Shown here piece by piece: positions 16,199 through 24,980 of a DNA stretch of 64,000 nucleotides. Where the stretch lies: positions 1 to 64,000 of the forward strand of contig CANOCU010000012.1 of the NCBI GenBank assembly GCA_947564645.1, in the 5' to 3' direction. The DNA comes from an uncultured Lachnospiraceae bacterium (GTDB taxonomy: Bacteria > Bacillota > Clostridia > Lachnospirales > Lachnospiraceae). The notes below the pieces were generated by a model. The model worked only from the letters and a program-made list of their open reading frames with translations, was not told the origin of the DNA and did not search any database. The translations under genes were made by a program, and so were the position numbers. Each line of letters starts with the position of its first letter. The first letter of the stretch is position 1.

Positions 16199-16989
16199 CG
16201 CTCACTGCCTCCCCTTTTACCCGGTTGTTCTTCCTCGCCGTCCGCGGATAAGACCAGTCCCGAAAAAATATCCCGCAGACTGTCCTTCTTCGTCTCCTCC
16301 TTCAGCTGCGCCGGCGTGCCCTCGCTGATGATCCTGCCATGATGGATCATCACAATCCGGTCACACAGATATTCCGCTTCCTCCATATAATGCGTGGAGT
16401 AGAGTACGGTCTTTCCCCGTTCCCGCTCCTGCTTCATGAAATCGATAATGGCCGCACTGCTGATGATATCCAGTCCTAGCGTGGGCTCGTCGAAAATATA
16501 GACCTGCGGGTCATGCACGAGACATCTGGCGATGGAGGCCCGCTGCGTCTGTCCCGTCGAAAGCTTCTCGATCCGGTTGTCCAGAAAGCCGTCCATGGAC
16601 AGGATCCGGCCAATCTGCCCGATCCGCTCCTCCACGGTCTGTTCCGGAATGCCATAGATCGTCCCCAGCATCTGCAGCAGCTCTCTCGCGGACAGCCTGC
16701 CATACAGCTTCGTATTGTTGGACAAATAACCGATGTGCCGCTTGATCTCGATCTCATCCGTCATCTCTTCCTCGCCGATGCGGATACTGACCTGCCCGCT
16801 AGTGGGACGCATCAGCCTGGACATCATGCGCAGCAGCGTCGTCTTGCCTGCTCCGTTGGGCCCCAGGATCCCCACGATCTCCCCTTCCTTTACCGTCAGC
16901 GAAATATCGTCCACGGCTCTGATCTCACTCTTCCTGTTCTTCTTTTCATTCCTGATAAAAGTCTTTACCAGATGGTCTGCCCTGATCAC
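16195..16989 (-). CDS. ABC transporter ATP-binding protein (NatA-like)
   Basis: 264-aa nucleotide-binding subunit. Walker A GPNGAGKTTL, signature LSTGQTQRAS, Walker B VYIFDEPTLGLD, switch His in YSTHYMEEAEYL. The four-base overlap with the ABC-2/CPBP gene shows they are made together. In this group the ATPase and an ABC-2 permease export small ions, peptides or antibiotics. It follows the XRE regulator and the small membrane protein in the same direction, so the four genes probably form one regulated unit. Confidence 0.93.
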   Translation of the reverse strand: MIRADHLVKTFIRNEKKNRKSEIRAVDDISLTVKEGEIVGILGPNGAGKTTLLRMMSRLMRPTSGQVSIRIGEEEMTDEIEIKRHIGYLSNNTKLYGRLSARELLQMLGTIYGIPEQTVEERIGQIGRILSMDGFLDNRIEKLSTGQTQRASIARCLVHDPQVYIFDEPTLGLDIISSAAIIDFMKQERERGKTVLYSTHYMEEAEYLCDRIVMIHHGRIISEGTPAQLKEETKKDSLRDIFSGLVLSADGEEEQPGKRGGSER

Positions 16990-17055
16990 GTTATCGTTCC
17001 CCTTTCTGCTCCTCTTTCAACCCTTTTCCACTCCTCTTTCCATTATCTCCACAGG

Positions 17056-17529
17056 CTATTTCCCGTCTTCATCCTCCTCCGACTCAAGCCGCTTCACACG
17101 ACTGCGGTAGATGGATGCCGCGATCGACATTACCGCATAGCAGAGCACGGCGGTAAAACCCATCATAAAAATGCCTGCGGCGATGGAACCAAACAGTGCA
17201 TGGTATTCCCGGTAAGATCTTGTAAACTGCAAAAACCCGCAGATCAGCCCTGCGATCGCACTCGAACCCAGGATCACCTTCGGCGTGGGTTCCAGCTTCC
17301 GGTCCCAGATACCGTTCCTCATACAGGCGATCGTAACATAGAGCGATAAGCTCATAAAGACGACCCATTCTCCTGCCAGACAGGTCCATTCCAGTCCCAT
17401 ACAGCACTGCACCAGGAGGGAAACCGCCAGCCCCCAAAAGGCCAGCCAGCATCCGGTATGTTCGATCTGCAGCAGCTTCTGCTCCTGCATCTCATCCAGT
17501 TTGTTTCGCTGTTTCTTCCTGCTTTTCAT
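17056..17529 (-). CDS. Small four-helix membrane protein (DUF6773-like)
   Basis: 157 aa with about four transmembrane segments (near 27-47, 52-70, 85-103 and 118-140) and charged ends; the start KLDEMQEQKLLQIEHTGCWLAFWG fits my memory of DUF6773 proteins, which sit next to XRE regulators in Lachnospiraceae. Function is unknown. The position between the XRE gene and the exporter genes suggests a sensor or accessory membrane part. Ribosome site: GTGGAGGCTATGATCT before ATG 17529. Confidence 0.7.
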   Translation of the reverse strand: MKSRKKQRNKLDEMQEQKLLQIEHTGCWLAFWGLAVSLLVQCCMGLEWTCLAGEWVVFMSLSLYVTIACMRNGIWDRKLEPTPKVILGSSAIAGLICGFLQFTRSYREYHALFGSIAAGIFMMGFTAVLCYAVMSIAASIYRSRVKRLESEEDEDGK

Positions 17530-17648
17530 AGATCATAGCCTCCACATTCTATTCTTTTATTCTTCTGTACTTCATGACTTCATGCTGCTTATACTGCTTA
17601 TGCCGCATCTTCTCTATGTCTTCTCTGCGTCTTCTGCTATCGCAGATC

Positions 17649-17849
17649 CTATTCTTCTTCCCAGAACAGATCGTCGAGGCGTTTCCCCAATACCCGGCAG
17701 ATGGCACGGCACAGCCTGATCGTGGGATTATATTCTCCCTGCTCGATCGCATTGATCGTCTGTCTCGATACCCCCACGGCTTCCGCCAGTTCCTTCTGTG
17801 TCATATCCTTCTCGGCCCGCGCTACCTTAATCGCGATGTTCCTTGCCAT
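17649..17849 (-). CDS. Small XRE-family regulator (YozG-like)
   Basis: 66-aa protein that is almost only a helix-turn-helix (MTQKELAEAVGVSRQTINAIEQGEYNPTI in two parts), ending in DDLFWEEE. Such regulators repress themselves and a neighbouring membrane protein or ABC exporter operon. The genes behind it are exactly of that type. Upstream, ten G residues end 3 nt before the ATG and form an extreme Shine-Dalgarno region, so translation may vary with tract length. Confidence 0.9.
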   Translation of the reverse strand: MARNIAIKVARAEKDMTQKELAEAVGVSRQTINAIEQGEYNPTIRLCRAICRVLGKRLDDLFWEEE

Positions 17850-17852
17850 TTA

Positions 17853-17862
17853 CCCCCCCCCC
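17853..17862 (-). repeat. Homopolymeric G10 tract at the XRE ribosome site
   Basis: Ten C on the plus strand, that is G10 on the coding strand, preceded by GAAAG and followed by TAA-ATG. Tracts of this length slip during replication. Here slippage would change Shine-Dalgarno spacing rather than reading frame. Confidence 0.85.
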
Positions 17863-17872
17863 TTTCAAAAAC

Positions 17873-17901
17873 AGGGTATCATATAATTTTCTTTATGTCA
17901 A
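17873..17901 (-). promoter_or_regulatory. Promoter of the XRE-exporter operon with palindromic flank
   Basis: Minus strand TTGACA (17901-17896), 17-bp spacer, TACCCT (17878-17873). Directly upstream, and partly within the -35, is the palindrome AATTATAATT, a possible operator for the XRE protein. Confidence 0.55.
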
Positions 17902-18018
17902 TTATAATTTACTTTTTATATATTTTAAATTACATAATGTGGCTGGACCGAAAAAGAGATCCATAATACCTTCCTTTTTCACGGTTATTTTTTTCCTGTT
18001 GAAAAATAATGAAATTGA

Positions 18019-18047
18019 TTGCGAAGAAGCGTCCAATGTGTGATAAT
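18019..18047 (+). promoter_or_regulatory. Promoter of xpaC-telA
   Basis: TTGCGA (18019-18024), 17-bp spacer, GATAAT (18042-18047). It lies in the 260-bp divergent gap between the XRE gene and xpaC. The middle of that gap is AT-rich and shows nothing else. Confidence 0.5.
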
Positions 18048-18110
18048 AGAGTTTAAAGGTTTTATGAACAAAACTACTTTTACATATCGTAATCGACGAG
18101 GTTTTAGCAT

Positions 18111-19754
18111 ATGAAAGACAATCAGAGCGAACGCAATATGGGCGAGCAGATCATGGATGCCCTCTCGGATGCCCTGCAGGACGGGGACTACAGCACCCTG
18201 AACCGGCTGGTCTCCCAGAGCGTCGTTAACGCTTTAAATGAAGTGGGAAAACATATCTCCTTTATGGAATATGGAGAAACGCAGGACGAGGCGCGGCAGC
18301 AGACGCAGGAGCACAGCCAGACACAGCGGACACAGGAACAGGCCCGCAGACACACCGGGCAGGAACAGGCGCAGAATCGCTGGCAGGCCGGAAGCCAGAC
18401 ACAGCAGCAGGCTCACAGACACACCGGGCAGGAACAGGCGCAGAATCGCTGGCAGACCGGAAGCCAGACACAGCAGCAGGCCCACTGGCAGACCGGAAGT
18501 CAGGCCGGTCGGTCTCAGGTGCAGACCTGGCAGGCCGGCGGCCAGACAGACAGGCAGGCCCGTGAGCAGACCCGCCAGGCCAGGGAACAGATGCGCCAGC
18601 AGGAAAGAGCCAGACGGCAGGAACAGGCGCGCAGGCAGGCCAGGCAGATGTACCGCCAGGCGGATAGCGCGGGGCAGACGGACAACCCCTATGCAAACAC
18701 AAGACAGGCATCTTCCTGGCAGACGGCTCCCGGCGTTCCCGCGCAGACAGGCTCTGCGGCCCTCCTTCCCTTCCAGTTTAAGAAGGTCGGGAACGTATCC
18801 AACGTCCTCTACCAGGTTTTTGGCGGAATCGGCCTGGGCGTTACCCTGCTGGTCACCTTTCTCCATTTCACCGCAGTGGTGGCGGAAGGCACGGTCAGTA
18901 CGACGGGTTTTCTCGTCAACCTGCTCTTCCTGGCTCTGTTTGCAGGCATGATCCGCCTGGGGATCGGACAGCGCAGACGGCTTAAACTGGCACAGCGTTA
19001 CGCCGGATTATGCGGCCGCAACCTCTACGGCGAGATCGAGCATCTGGCAAGGAGCACGGGCCGGAAAGCCCGCCGGGTGATTAGGGATCTGCAGAAGATG
19101 ATGCGGCTCGGCATGTTTCCCGAAGGCCATCTGGACGAGAAGAAGACCTGCTTCATGCTGAGCGACGATATCTACCGACAGTATCTGGAGACGGAGCACA
19201 ACTACAGACTTCTGGAAGAAGAGAAAAACAGGACCGCCGCGCAGCAGAATACGCGCAGCGCGACGGACACAGACGCCGGACACGCATCCGGCCATTCGGC
19301 ACAGGAAACGGAACTTAATGCCATGGTCGCGGAAGGCATGGAATGCATCCGCAAGCTGCATCTTTTGAATGATAAGATCCCCGGGGAAGTGATCTCCGCC
19401 AAACTGTTCCGAATGGAGAACCTGTTAAAGGATCTTTTCGACAGTGTAAGGGAGCATCCCGAGCAGATGCACCGGATGCATAAGTTAATGAATTATTATC
19501 TTCCCACTACCCTGAAACTGGTGGAAGCCTACGAGGAATTTGACCGGGTGAGCGCGCCTGGGGACGATATCATCGCCGCCAAGGCCGAGATCGAGAACAC
19601 GCTAGACACCATCAACCAGGCCTATACGGAGCTTCTGAACAATCTCTTCCAGGATGCGGTGTTAGACGCCACCACCGACGCACAGGTATTAAAGACCATG
19701 CTGGCAAGAGAAGGCCTGATGAACGAGATGGACCTTACGGCTACCAAAGGATAA
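18111..19754 (+). CDS. xpaC: XpaC-family protein
   Basis: 547-aa protein of the XpaC (5-bromo-4-chloroindolyl phosphate hydrolysis) family. Residues 1-55 are helical; residues about 60-210 form a long Gln/Arg/Ala-rich region with two exact-length 23-residue repeats. Two membrane segments follow (about 233-250 and 262-280), and then the conserved soluble XpaC domain (GLCGRNLYGEIEHLARSTGRK, MHKLMNYYLPTTLKLVEAYEEFD). XpaC is regularly encoded next to TelA, as here 48 bp downstream. The pair is linked to toxic-anion or envelope-stress resistance; the biochemical role is not settled. Family members are usually much shorter because they lack the Q-rich linker. Confidence 0.85.
   Translation: MKDNQSERNMGEQIMDALSDALQDGDYSTLNRLVSQSVVNALNEVGKHISFMEYGETQDEARQQTQEHSQTQRTQEQARRHTGQEQAQNRWQAGSQTQQQAHRHTGQEQAQNRWQTGSQTQQQAHWQTGSQAGRSQVQTWQAGGQTDRQAREQTRQAREQMRQQERARRQEQARRQARQMYRQADSAGQTDNPYANTRQASSWQTAPGVPAQTGSAALLPFQFKKVGNVSNVLYQVFGGIGLGVTLLVTFLHFTAVVAEGTVSTTGFLVNLLFLALFAGMIRLGIGQRRRLKLAQRYAGLCGRNLYGEIEHLARSTGRKARRVIRDLQKMMRLGMFPEGHLDEKKTCFMLSDDIYRQYLETEHNYRLLEEEKNRTAAQQNTRSATDTDAGHASGHSAQETELNAMVAEGMECIRKLHLLNDKIPGEVISAKLFRMENLLKDLFDSVREHPEQMHRMHKLMNYYLPTTLKLVEAYEEFDRVSAPGDDIIAAKAEIENTLDTINQAYTELLNNLFQDAVLDATTDAQVLKTMLAREGLMNEMDLTATKG
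18348..18485 (+). repeat. Two 69-bp tandem units within xpaC
   Basis: Units 18348-18416 and 18417-18485 are nearly identical and begin AGACACACCGGGCAGGAACA. They encode 23-residue Gln-rich repeats; a truncated third unit follows. The near identity indicates a recent duplication. Confidence 0.9.
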
Positions 19755-19802
19755 GAAGCACAATGAACAGACAACAATCCAAGCAGAATGGAGGAAACAA
19801 AA

Positions 19803-20960
19803 ATGAGCAGCAACCTGGATGAAATGTTAAAAGAAGCGCCCACCCTGACCCTGTCGCCTTTCGCACAGACGGAGGCGGCAGAAGACACCGCACTCTCCGT
19901 GGCAGAGGAAGAGCCAAAGGTTCCCGATGTGGTACTGACGCCCGAAGAACAGAAAATGGTGGATGATTTCGCCGCCCAGATCGATATCACCGATACCCAG
20001 CTGGTGATGCAGTACGGCGCAGGCAGCCAGAAAAAGATCGCGGACTTCTCGGAAAGCGCCTTAAATAACGTGCGCACCAAGGATATGGGCGAGATCGGCC
20101 AGATGCTGGCGGATGTGGTCACGGAACTTAAGGATTTCGGCGAGGAAGAAGAAAAGGGACTCTTCGGTTTCTTTAAGAAAAGCAGCAACAAACTGGAAAG
20201 CCTGAAGATCAAATACGACAAGACGGAAGCCAATATCAATAAGATCTGCAAGGTCATGGAAGACCATCAGGTGACCCTGCTCAAAGACGCCGCCATGCTG
20301 GACAAGATGTACGAGCTGAACCTCAATTATTTCAAAGAGCTCTCCATGTATATTCTGGCCGGCAAGCAGAAGCTGCACCAGGCCAGAACCGTGGAGCTTC
20401 CGGCCCTTCTTAAGAAAGCGGAGCGCAGTTCTCTCCCGGAAGACACCCAGGCCGCCAACGATTACGCCTCCATGTGCGAGCGTTTCGAGAAGAAGATCTA
20501 CGATCTGGAACTGACCCGGACGATCTCCATGCAGATGGCGCCCCAGATCCGGCTGATCCAGAGCAACGATACCGCCATGTCGGAGAAGATACAGTCCACG
20601 CTTGTGAATACCATTCCTCTCTGGAAGAGCCAGATGGTGATCGCCATCGGCTTAAACCACTCCAGCGAAGCGGCAAGGGCCCATAAGGAAGTGACGGATA
20701 TGACCAACGCGCTTTTAAAGAAGAATGCCGAGGCGCTTAAGACCGCCACCATCGAGACGGCCCGGGAAAGCGAGCGGGGCATCGTGGACATCGAGACGCT
20801 CACCGCCACCAACCAGACGCTGATCAGTACCCTGGACGAAGTGATGAAGATTCAGGAGGAGGGACGCGCCAAGCGGCGCAGCGCGGAGACCGAGCTTGTC
20901 CGCATCGAAGATGAGATGCGCCAGAAGCTTCTGGCAGTCAGCCGCTCCTCCCGGCAGTAA
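19803..20960 (+). CDS. telA: TelA-family toxic anion resistance protein
   Basis: 385-aa, almost wholly helical cytoplasmic protein of the TelA/KlaA/YaaN family. Recognisable blocks: VRTKDMGEIGQMLADV, LFGFFKKSSNKLESLKIKYDK, MLDKMYELNLNYFKELSMYILAGKQKL and LIQSNDTAMSEKIQSTLVNTIPLWKSQM. Members give tellurite or phage/colicin resistance in some plasmids and are envelope-stress genes in Firmicutes. It forms an operon with xpaC. Start at ATG 19803 after GGAGGAAACAAAA; the ATG at 19788 is upstream of that site. Confidence 0.92.
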   Translation: MSSNLDEMLKEAPTLTLSPFAQTEAAEDTALSVAEEEPKVPDVVLTPEEQKMVDDFAAQIDITDTQLVMQYGAGSQKKIADFSESALNNVRTKDMGEIGQMLADVVTELKDFGEEEEKGLFGFFKKSSNKLESLKIKYDKTEANINKICKVMEDHQVTLLKDAAMLDKMYELNLNYFKELSMYILAGKQKLHQARTVELPALLKKAERSSLPEDTQAANDYASMCERFEKKIYDLELTRTISMQMAPQIRLIQSNDTAMSEKIQSTLVNTIPLWKSQMVIAIGLNHSSEAARAHKEVTDMTNALLKKNAEALKTATIETARESERGIVDIETLTATNQTLISTLDEVMKIQEEGRAKRRSAETELVRIEDEMRQKLLAVSRSSRQ

Positions 20961-21137
20961 AACAGTAAAAACGAGCAAAGTTTGCTTAGAACCATTTGGG
21001 CAGATAATCTGCTGTCTGGGCATCATAATACTCCTTGACGGCAACCTGCAGTATAATAGTATCGATCGTAAGTCTGTGCCGTTACTATGGCTTACAGACT
21101 CACGGACGAAACCGTAAGAAGGAGGTATTCAACCAAA

Positions 21138-22199
21138 ATGAACCAAGACAATGAAACGATCGAGATCATAAAGCCGGCTGAGAGTGCAGACATCAGAAAG
21201 CAGCTTCTGCTCTTTCTCCTCGTGGCTTATGGAGTGACTTATGCAATGGGGCTTCTGACCTGGTACGGTTACGCCGTCGGGGCAGATACCGCATCTTTTC
21301 CCAATGCCCAAATGTTCTATCCGGCGGCCGGTGTGATGTTTGCTTATCTGATCACCCGCTGGAAGGACGATCTGCTGCCCAGGTGGTTCTACCTATGTTT
21401 CCTGTTGGTGACCGTCGCCATGCTCCTGTGTGCGGCATTCTCCGCATTCCTGCCCGGACAGCCGCTTTCCACAAACGGCCAGACCATTTCCTTTGGGTCG
21501 ATAATGAGCCAGTATATTATGATCGGCGGCACGCTCCTTTGCTGGATCCCGCTGCTGCTCTCCGGTAAGAAAAGGCGGGCGGCATACGGCCTCTCCTGGA
21601 AAAACGGGAAAGCGTCTCTTCTGTGCATCCTTGTTTTCCTTGCTCTCTATTTCGGCCGGGCGGTGATCGTCTACATCACATCCGGTCAGCCGGATATGAT
21701 CCTGACGATCTTACAGGATCCTGCCACATGGATCTATCTGCTCATGATGCCGCTTAACTTTCTTCTGGCCTTCGCGCCCTTCTTCGGAGAGGAGTACGGA
21801 TGGCGGTATTATCTGCAACCCATCCTGCAGAAACGTTTCGGCCTGCGGGGCGGTGTTCTGATCCTTGGCGTAGCCTGGGGACTCTGGCATATTTTCCTGG
21901 ATTTCTTCTTCTACACCACGCCGGACAGAGGAGTGATCATGACACTGTCACAGATCATTACCTGCGTGACCCTGGGAATCTTCTTTGCCTGGGCTTACTT
22001 AAAGACCAACAATATCTGGGTGCCTGTGATCCTGCACTTTATGAACAATAACCTGACGGTAGTCGTAGCCAATGAATTTTCAGCGGAGATCCTACAGAAC
22101 CAGGAAGTGACCTGGGGGCTGATCCCTTCCTCGCTGATCATGAACGGGCTCCTGTTCGGATTGTTCCTGTTTGCGAAAGAGTTTCGTAAAGACCGGTAA
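21138..22199 (+). CDS. CPBP intramembrane metalloprotease, tandem copy 1
   Basis: 353-aa polytopic membrane protein with about eight helices. CPBP motifs: FFGEEYGWRYYLQ (EExxxR), GLWHIFLDFFF (the second motif His) and LHFMNNN (HxxxN). Members process prenylated or other membrane substrates or give bacteriocin self-immunity. A paralogue with the same leader sequence follows 83 bp downstream. Start at ATG 21138 after AAGGAGGTATTCAACC. I see no bacteriocin precursor nearby. Confidence 0.9.
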   Translation: MNQDNETIEIIKPAESADIRKQLLLFLLVAYGVTYAMGLLTWYGYAVGADTASFPNAQMFYPAAGVMFAYLITRWKDDLLPRWFYLCFLLVTVAMLLCAAFSAFLPGQPLSTNGQTISFGSIMSQYIMIGGTLLCWIPLLLSGKKRRAAYGLSWKNGKASLLCILVFLALYFGRAVIVYITSGQPDMILTILQDPATWIYLLMMPLNFLLAFAPFFGEEYGWRYYLQPILQKRFGLRGGVLILGVAWGLWHIFLDFFFYTTPDRGVIMTLSQIITCVTLGIFFAWAYLKTNNIWVPVILHFMNNNLTVVVANEFSAEILQNQEVTWGLIPSSLIMNGLLFGLFLFAKEFRKDR

Positions 22200-22282
22200 A
22201 CCGGTAAGTTTAAGCCGATCCGGCGGCACGGCTTACAGACCCGCGGACGCAGACCGTAAGTAAGAAGGAGGTATTATCCCCA

Positions 22283-23356
22283 ATGACCCAGGACAGGAAA
22301 ACGATCGAAATCATCCATCCTGCAGAAAGAGCAGACACCAAAAAGCAGCTTCTGCTCTTTCTCCTGGTCACCTATGGGGTGACTTACGCGTCAGGACTCC
22401 TGATCTGGTACGGCAGCGCTGCCGGGATGGTTACGATTCCTGTGGATATGACTGTCTCCAATGCCCAGATGTTCTGTCCGGCAGCCGGTGTGATGTTTGC
22501 TTATCTGATCACTCGCTGGAAAGATGATCTGCTGCCCAGATGGTTCTACCTGTGGTTCTTATTGCTGACCACCCTCATACTCCTCTGCGCGTTGCTTTGC
22601 ATCCTTTGGCCGGGGCAGCCGATCATGCGAAACGGACTCTCCACTTCCAGGTGGCCGCAGATAAGCCAATCTGTCGTAACCGGCGGCTCGATCCTTGGCT
22701 GGATCGCACTGTTACTCTCCGGCCGGAAACGACGGACTGCATACGGCCTTTCCTGGAAACAGGGAAAGGCTTCTTTTCTATGTATCCTTGCTTTCTTTGT
22801 TCTCACCCTTGTCCGGGCTGGCATCTTCTATATCGCATCCGGTCAGGCTGCTGTCATCCTGACGCTCCTGCAGGACGAAACGATCTGGCTCTCTTTAATC
22901 ACCATGCCGCTTATCTTTCCGTTCTCTTTCGCGCCCTTTTTCGGAGAGGAATACGGATGGCGGTATTACCTGCAGCCCATCTTACAGAAACGGTTCGGCC
23001 TGCGCGGCGGCGTTCTGATCCTTGGCATCGTCTGGGGACTCTGGCATATTTTCCTGGATTTCTTCTTTTTCGCCACGCCGGGCGGACCGGTCGCGACACT
23101 CTTATCAAGATTCATTAACTGCGTACCCATGAGCATCCTTCTTGCCTGGGCCTACTTAAAGACCGACAATATCTGGGTGCCCGCGATCCTGCATTTTATG
23201 AACAATGGCATGTCAATCCTTCTGGCCAACGAGTATGCTGCCAGGATCCTGCTGAATCCGGAACTGACCTGGATTGTGCTCCCATCCTCCCTGATCGTAA
23301 ACGGGCTCCTGTTCGGATCCTTCCTGTTTGCGAAGGAGTTTCGCAAAGACCGGTAA
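22283..23356 (+). CDS. CPBP intramembrane metalloprotease, tandem copy 2
   Basis: 357 aa, paralogous to the preceding gene along its whole length: same N-terminus (QDRKTIEIIHPAERADTKKQ), same motifs (EEYGWRYYLQ, GLWHIFLDFFF, LHFMNN) and the same C-terminus (LFLFAKEFRKDR). The 60 nt before both genes are also alike (GCTTACAGAC...CGGACG...AAGGAGGTATT), so gene and leader were duplicated together. Divergence is greatest in the third and fourth helices and their loops. The duplicated leader may allow separate translation from one mRNA. Confidence 0.9.
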   Translation: MTQDRKTIEIIHPAERADTKKQLLLFLLVTYGVTYASGLLIWYGSAAGMVTIPVDMTVSNAQMFCPAAGVMFAYLITRWKDDLLPRWFYLWFLLLTTLILLCALLCILWPGQPIMRNGLSTSRWPQISQSVVTGGSILGWIALLLSGRKRRTAYGLSWKQGKASFLCILAFFVLTLVRAGIFYIASGQAAVILTLLQDETIWLSLITMPLIFPFSFAPFFGEEYGWRYYLQPILQKRFGLRGGVLILGIVWGLWHIFLDFFFFATPGGPVATLLSRFINCVPMSILLAWAYLKTDNIWVPAILHFMNNGMSILLANEYAARILLNPELTWIVLPSSLIVNGLLFGSFLFAKEFRKDR

Positions 23357-23369
23357 AGAGATAAACAAA

Positions 23370-23390
23370 GAGAGGGCGATCAGCCCTCTC
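23370..23390. terminator. Bidirectional terminator
   Basis: Perfect 8-bp stem GAGAGGGC-gatca-GCCCTCTC between the convergent CPBP and ABC exporter genes, flanked by AAACAAA and TGTTTGT, so it may serve both strands. Confidence 0.7.
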
Positions 23391-23401
23391 CCTGTTTGTG
23401 T

Positions 23402-24940
23402 CTAACAGTAAAACTGAGATTGCATCGAAAATAATGCCGCATACACCCCGCCTTTACGATACAATTCGTCATGTGATCCATACTCAATAATCTGTCCGTT
23501 CCTGAATACCGCTATTATATCGCAAAATTTTGCGCTTGACAGTCTGTGTGAAATATAGATTGCCGTTTTTCCCTGGACCATCTCATTAAATTTCTGATAA
23601 AGTTCATATTCCGCTTTCGGATCCATGGCTGCGGTCGGTTCGTCTAACAGTACGATAGGCGCGTCTTTATATAATGCGCGCGCCAGAGCAATCTTCTGAC
23701 CTTCTCCTCCCGATGGTTCAAATCCCTCCTCGTCAAAGTTCCTGAAAACGGACGTATCAATACCATTTTGCAGCTTGCATAATTTGTCGCCAAACCCTAC
23801 ATACTCAAGCATATCTTTTACTCTGTCCTCGTTCATAGGCTGTGCAAGCGCAACATTCTCCTTGATGGAAAATGAGAACAGCTTGTAATCCTGAAATACG
23901 GATGAGAAAAAGCTCATATATTGATCATAGTCTATCCTTTTAATATTCACGCCGTCCAGAAGAATCTCACCTTCCGTTGGATCATACATCCTGGTCAGCA
24001 ATTTGACAAAGGTTGTCTTCCCTGCGCCGTTTTCGCCGACAATGGAGAGTTTCTGTCCAAAGGGAATCGTTATCGTAACATCTTTTAAGGCATATACATC
24101 GCTGCCAAAATACCGGAAACTGACATTTCTGAATTCAATACAATGCTCTCTGTCTGCATCGATCAGTTCCTTGCCCTCTCGCAGTGTCCTGGGCAGGTTC
24201 AGGTATTCGTCAAGTTTGTCATAGTAAGTATCATACGCCCGGATTTCGATCAGACTGTCAAGCGCCTTACGCAACGCAATGGAAAATGTAGCCACTGCGC
24301 CTGTATACATGGTAAACGAGCCGATTGAAATGGCGCCGCTGACCACGCAATGAATTAAATAAACATACGCTGTGCTCTGCTGAATCAGTGTAAAAACCGC
24401 ACCAAAAAATCCGGAAACAATAAATCCGTCATTTTGTTTCTTTTGGTTCTCGTTTACTTTTGTAAAATAATTCCTCTCTCTGTCAAGCAGCCACTTTCCG
24501 AGAGAATTTAACCGGATCTCCTTTGCAAAACCATGATCTTCAAACAGACTTGCATAATACGTCCAGCCCCTTTGGTCTTTGATGATACCTTCCGACAATC
24601 TGATCGCATTTTGTTTGGCCTTTTTCTCAATGAATGCGCCCCAAATGATCAGCACAAAAAACAGGATCAGCATTCTGAAATCAATGGTTGCTATGATCGC
24701 AGCAATTCCGACTAATGTGAAAATATGTCCGAGCGCATCCAGGAAGCAGTCAAGCAAATACCCAAATCCATGCCAGTCACAGTACAGGAATTTGTCAGCT
24801 TTTTTCTGCATGTCCAGGAAATTTGGATCCTCCAGTCTCTCAAAATCAGCTTCTGCCAGATGTCTATGCAGGTCACTGTCAAACTCCGCGTTAACTCTGC
24901 ACCGTCTGCTAAGTGTAAATGCAAAATTCTTCAAAAGCAT
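23402..24940 (-). CDS. ABC exporter (fused permease-ATPase), N-terminally short
   Basis: 512 aa. A type I exporter: transmembrane part to about residue 250, ATPase after that (Walker A VGENGAGKTTF, signature PSGGEGQKIALARAL, Walker B IVLLDEPTAAMD, H-loop YISHRL). Usual length is about 590-600. The first visible part, AEFDSDLHRHLAEADFERLED, normally follows two membrane helices, so roughly the first 80-90 residues (TM1-TM2) are missing. An in-frame TAG stands seven codons before the ATG, with AAGGGGGTATCAGGGA as ribosome site. Either a shortened active form or a decayed gene. No second exporter half-gene is beside it. Base composition is more AT-rich than the surroundings. Confidence 0.8.
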   Translation of the reverse strand: MLLKNFAFTLSRRCRVNAEFDSDLHRHLAEADFERLEDPNFLDMQKKADKFLYCDWHGFGYLLDCFLDALGHIFTLVGIAAIIATIDFRMLILFFVLIIWGAFIEKKAKQNAIRLSEGIIKDQRGWTYYASLFEDHGFAKEIRLNSLGKWLLDRERNYFTKVNENQKKQNDGFIVSGFFGAVFTLIQQSTAYVYLIHCVVSGAISIGSFTMYTGAVATFSIALRKALDSLIEIRAYDTYYDKLDEYLNLPRTLREGKELIDADREHCIEFRNVSFRYFGSDVYALKDVTITIPFGQKLSIVGENGAGKTTFVKLLTRMYDPTEGEILLDGVNIKRIDYDQYMSFFSSVFQDYKLFSFSIKENVALAQPMNEDRVKDMLEYVGFGDKLCKLQNGIDTSVFRNFDEEGFEPSGGEGQKIALARALYKDAPIVLLDEPTAAMDPKAEYELYQKFNEMVQGKTAIYISHRLSSAKFCDIIAVFRNGQIIEYGSHDELYRKGGVYAALFSMQSQFYC

Positions 24941-24980
24941 TCCCTGATACCCCCTTGTCTATTTTATAAGATCAGGTATC

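Noticed and set aside
17549..17752. A small minus-strand frame between the XRE gene and the membrane protein gene
   Set aside because: Mostly overlaps the XRE gene out of frame; the free part is 19 codons with only a poor ribosome site.
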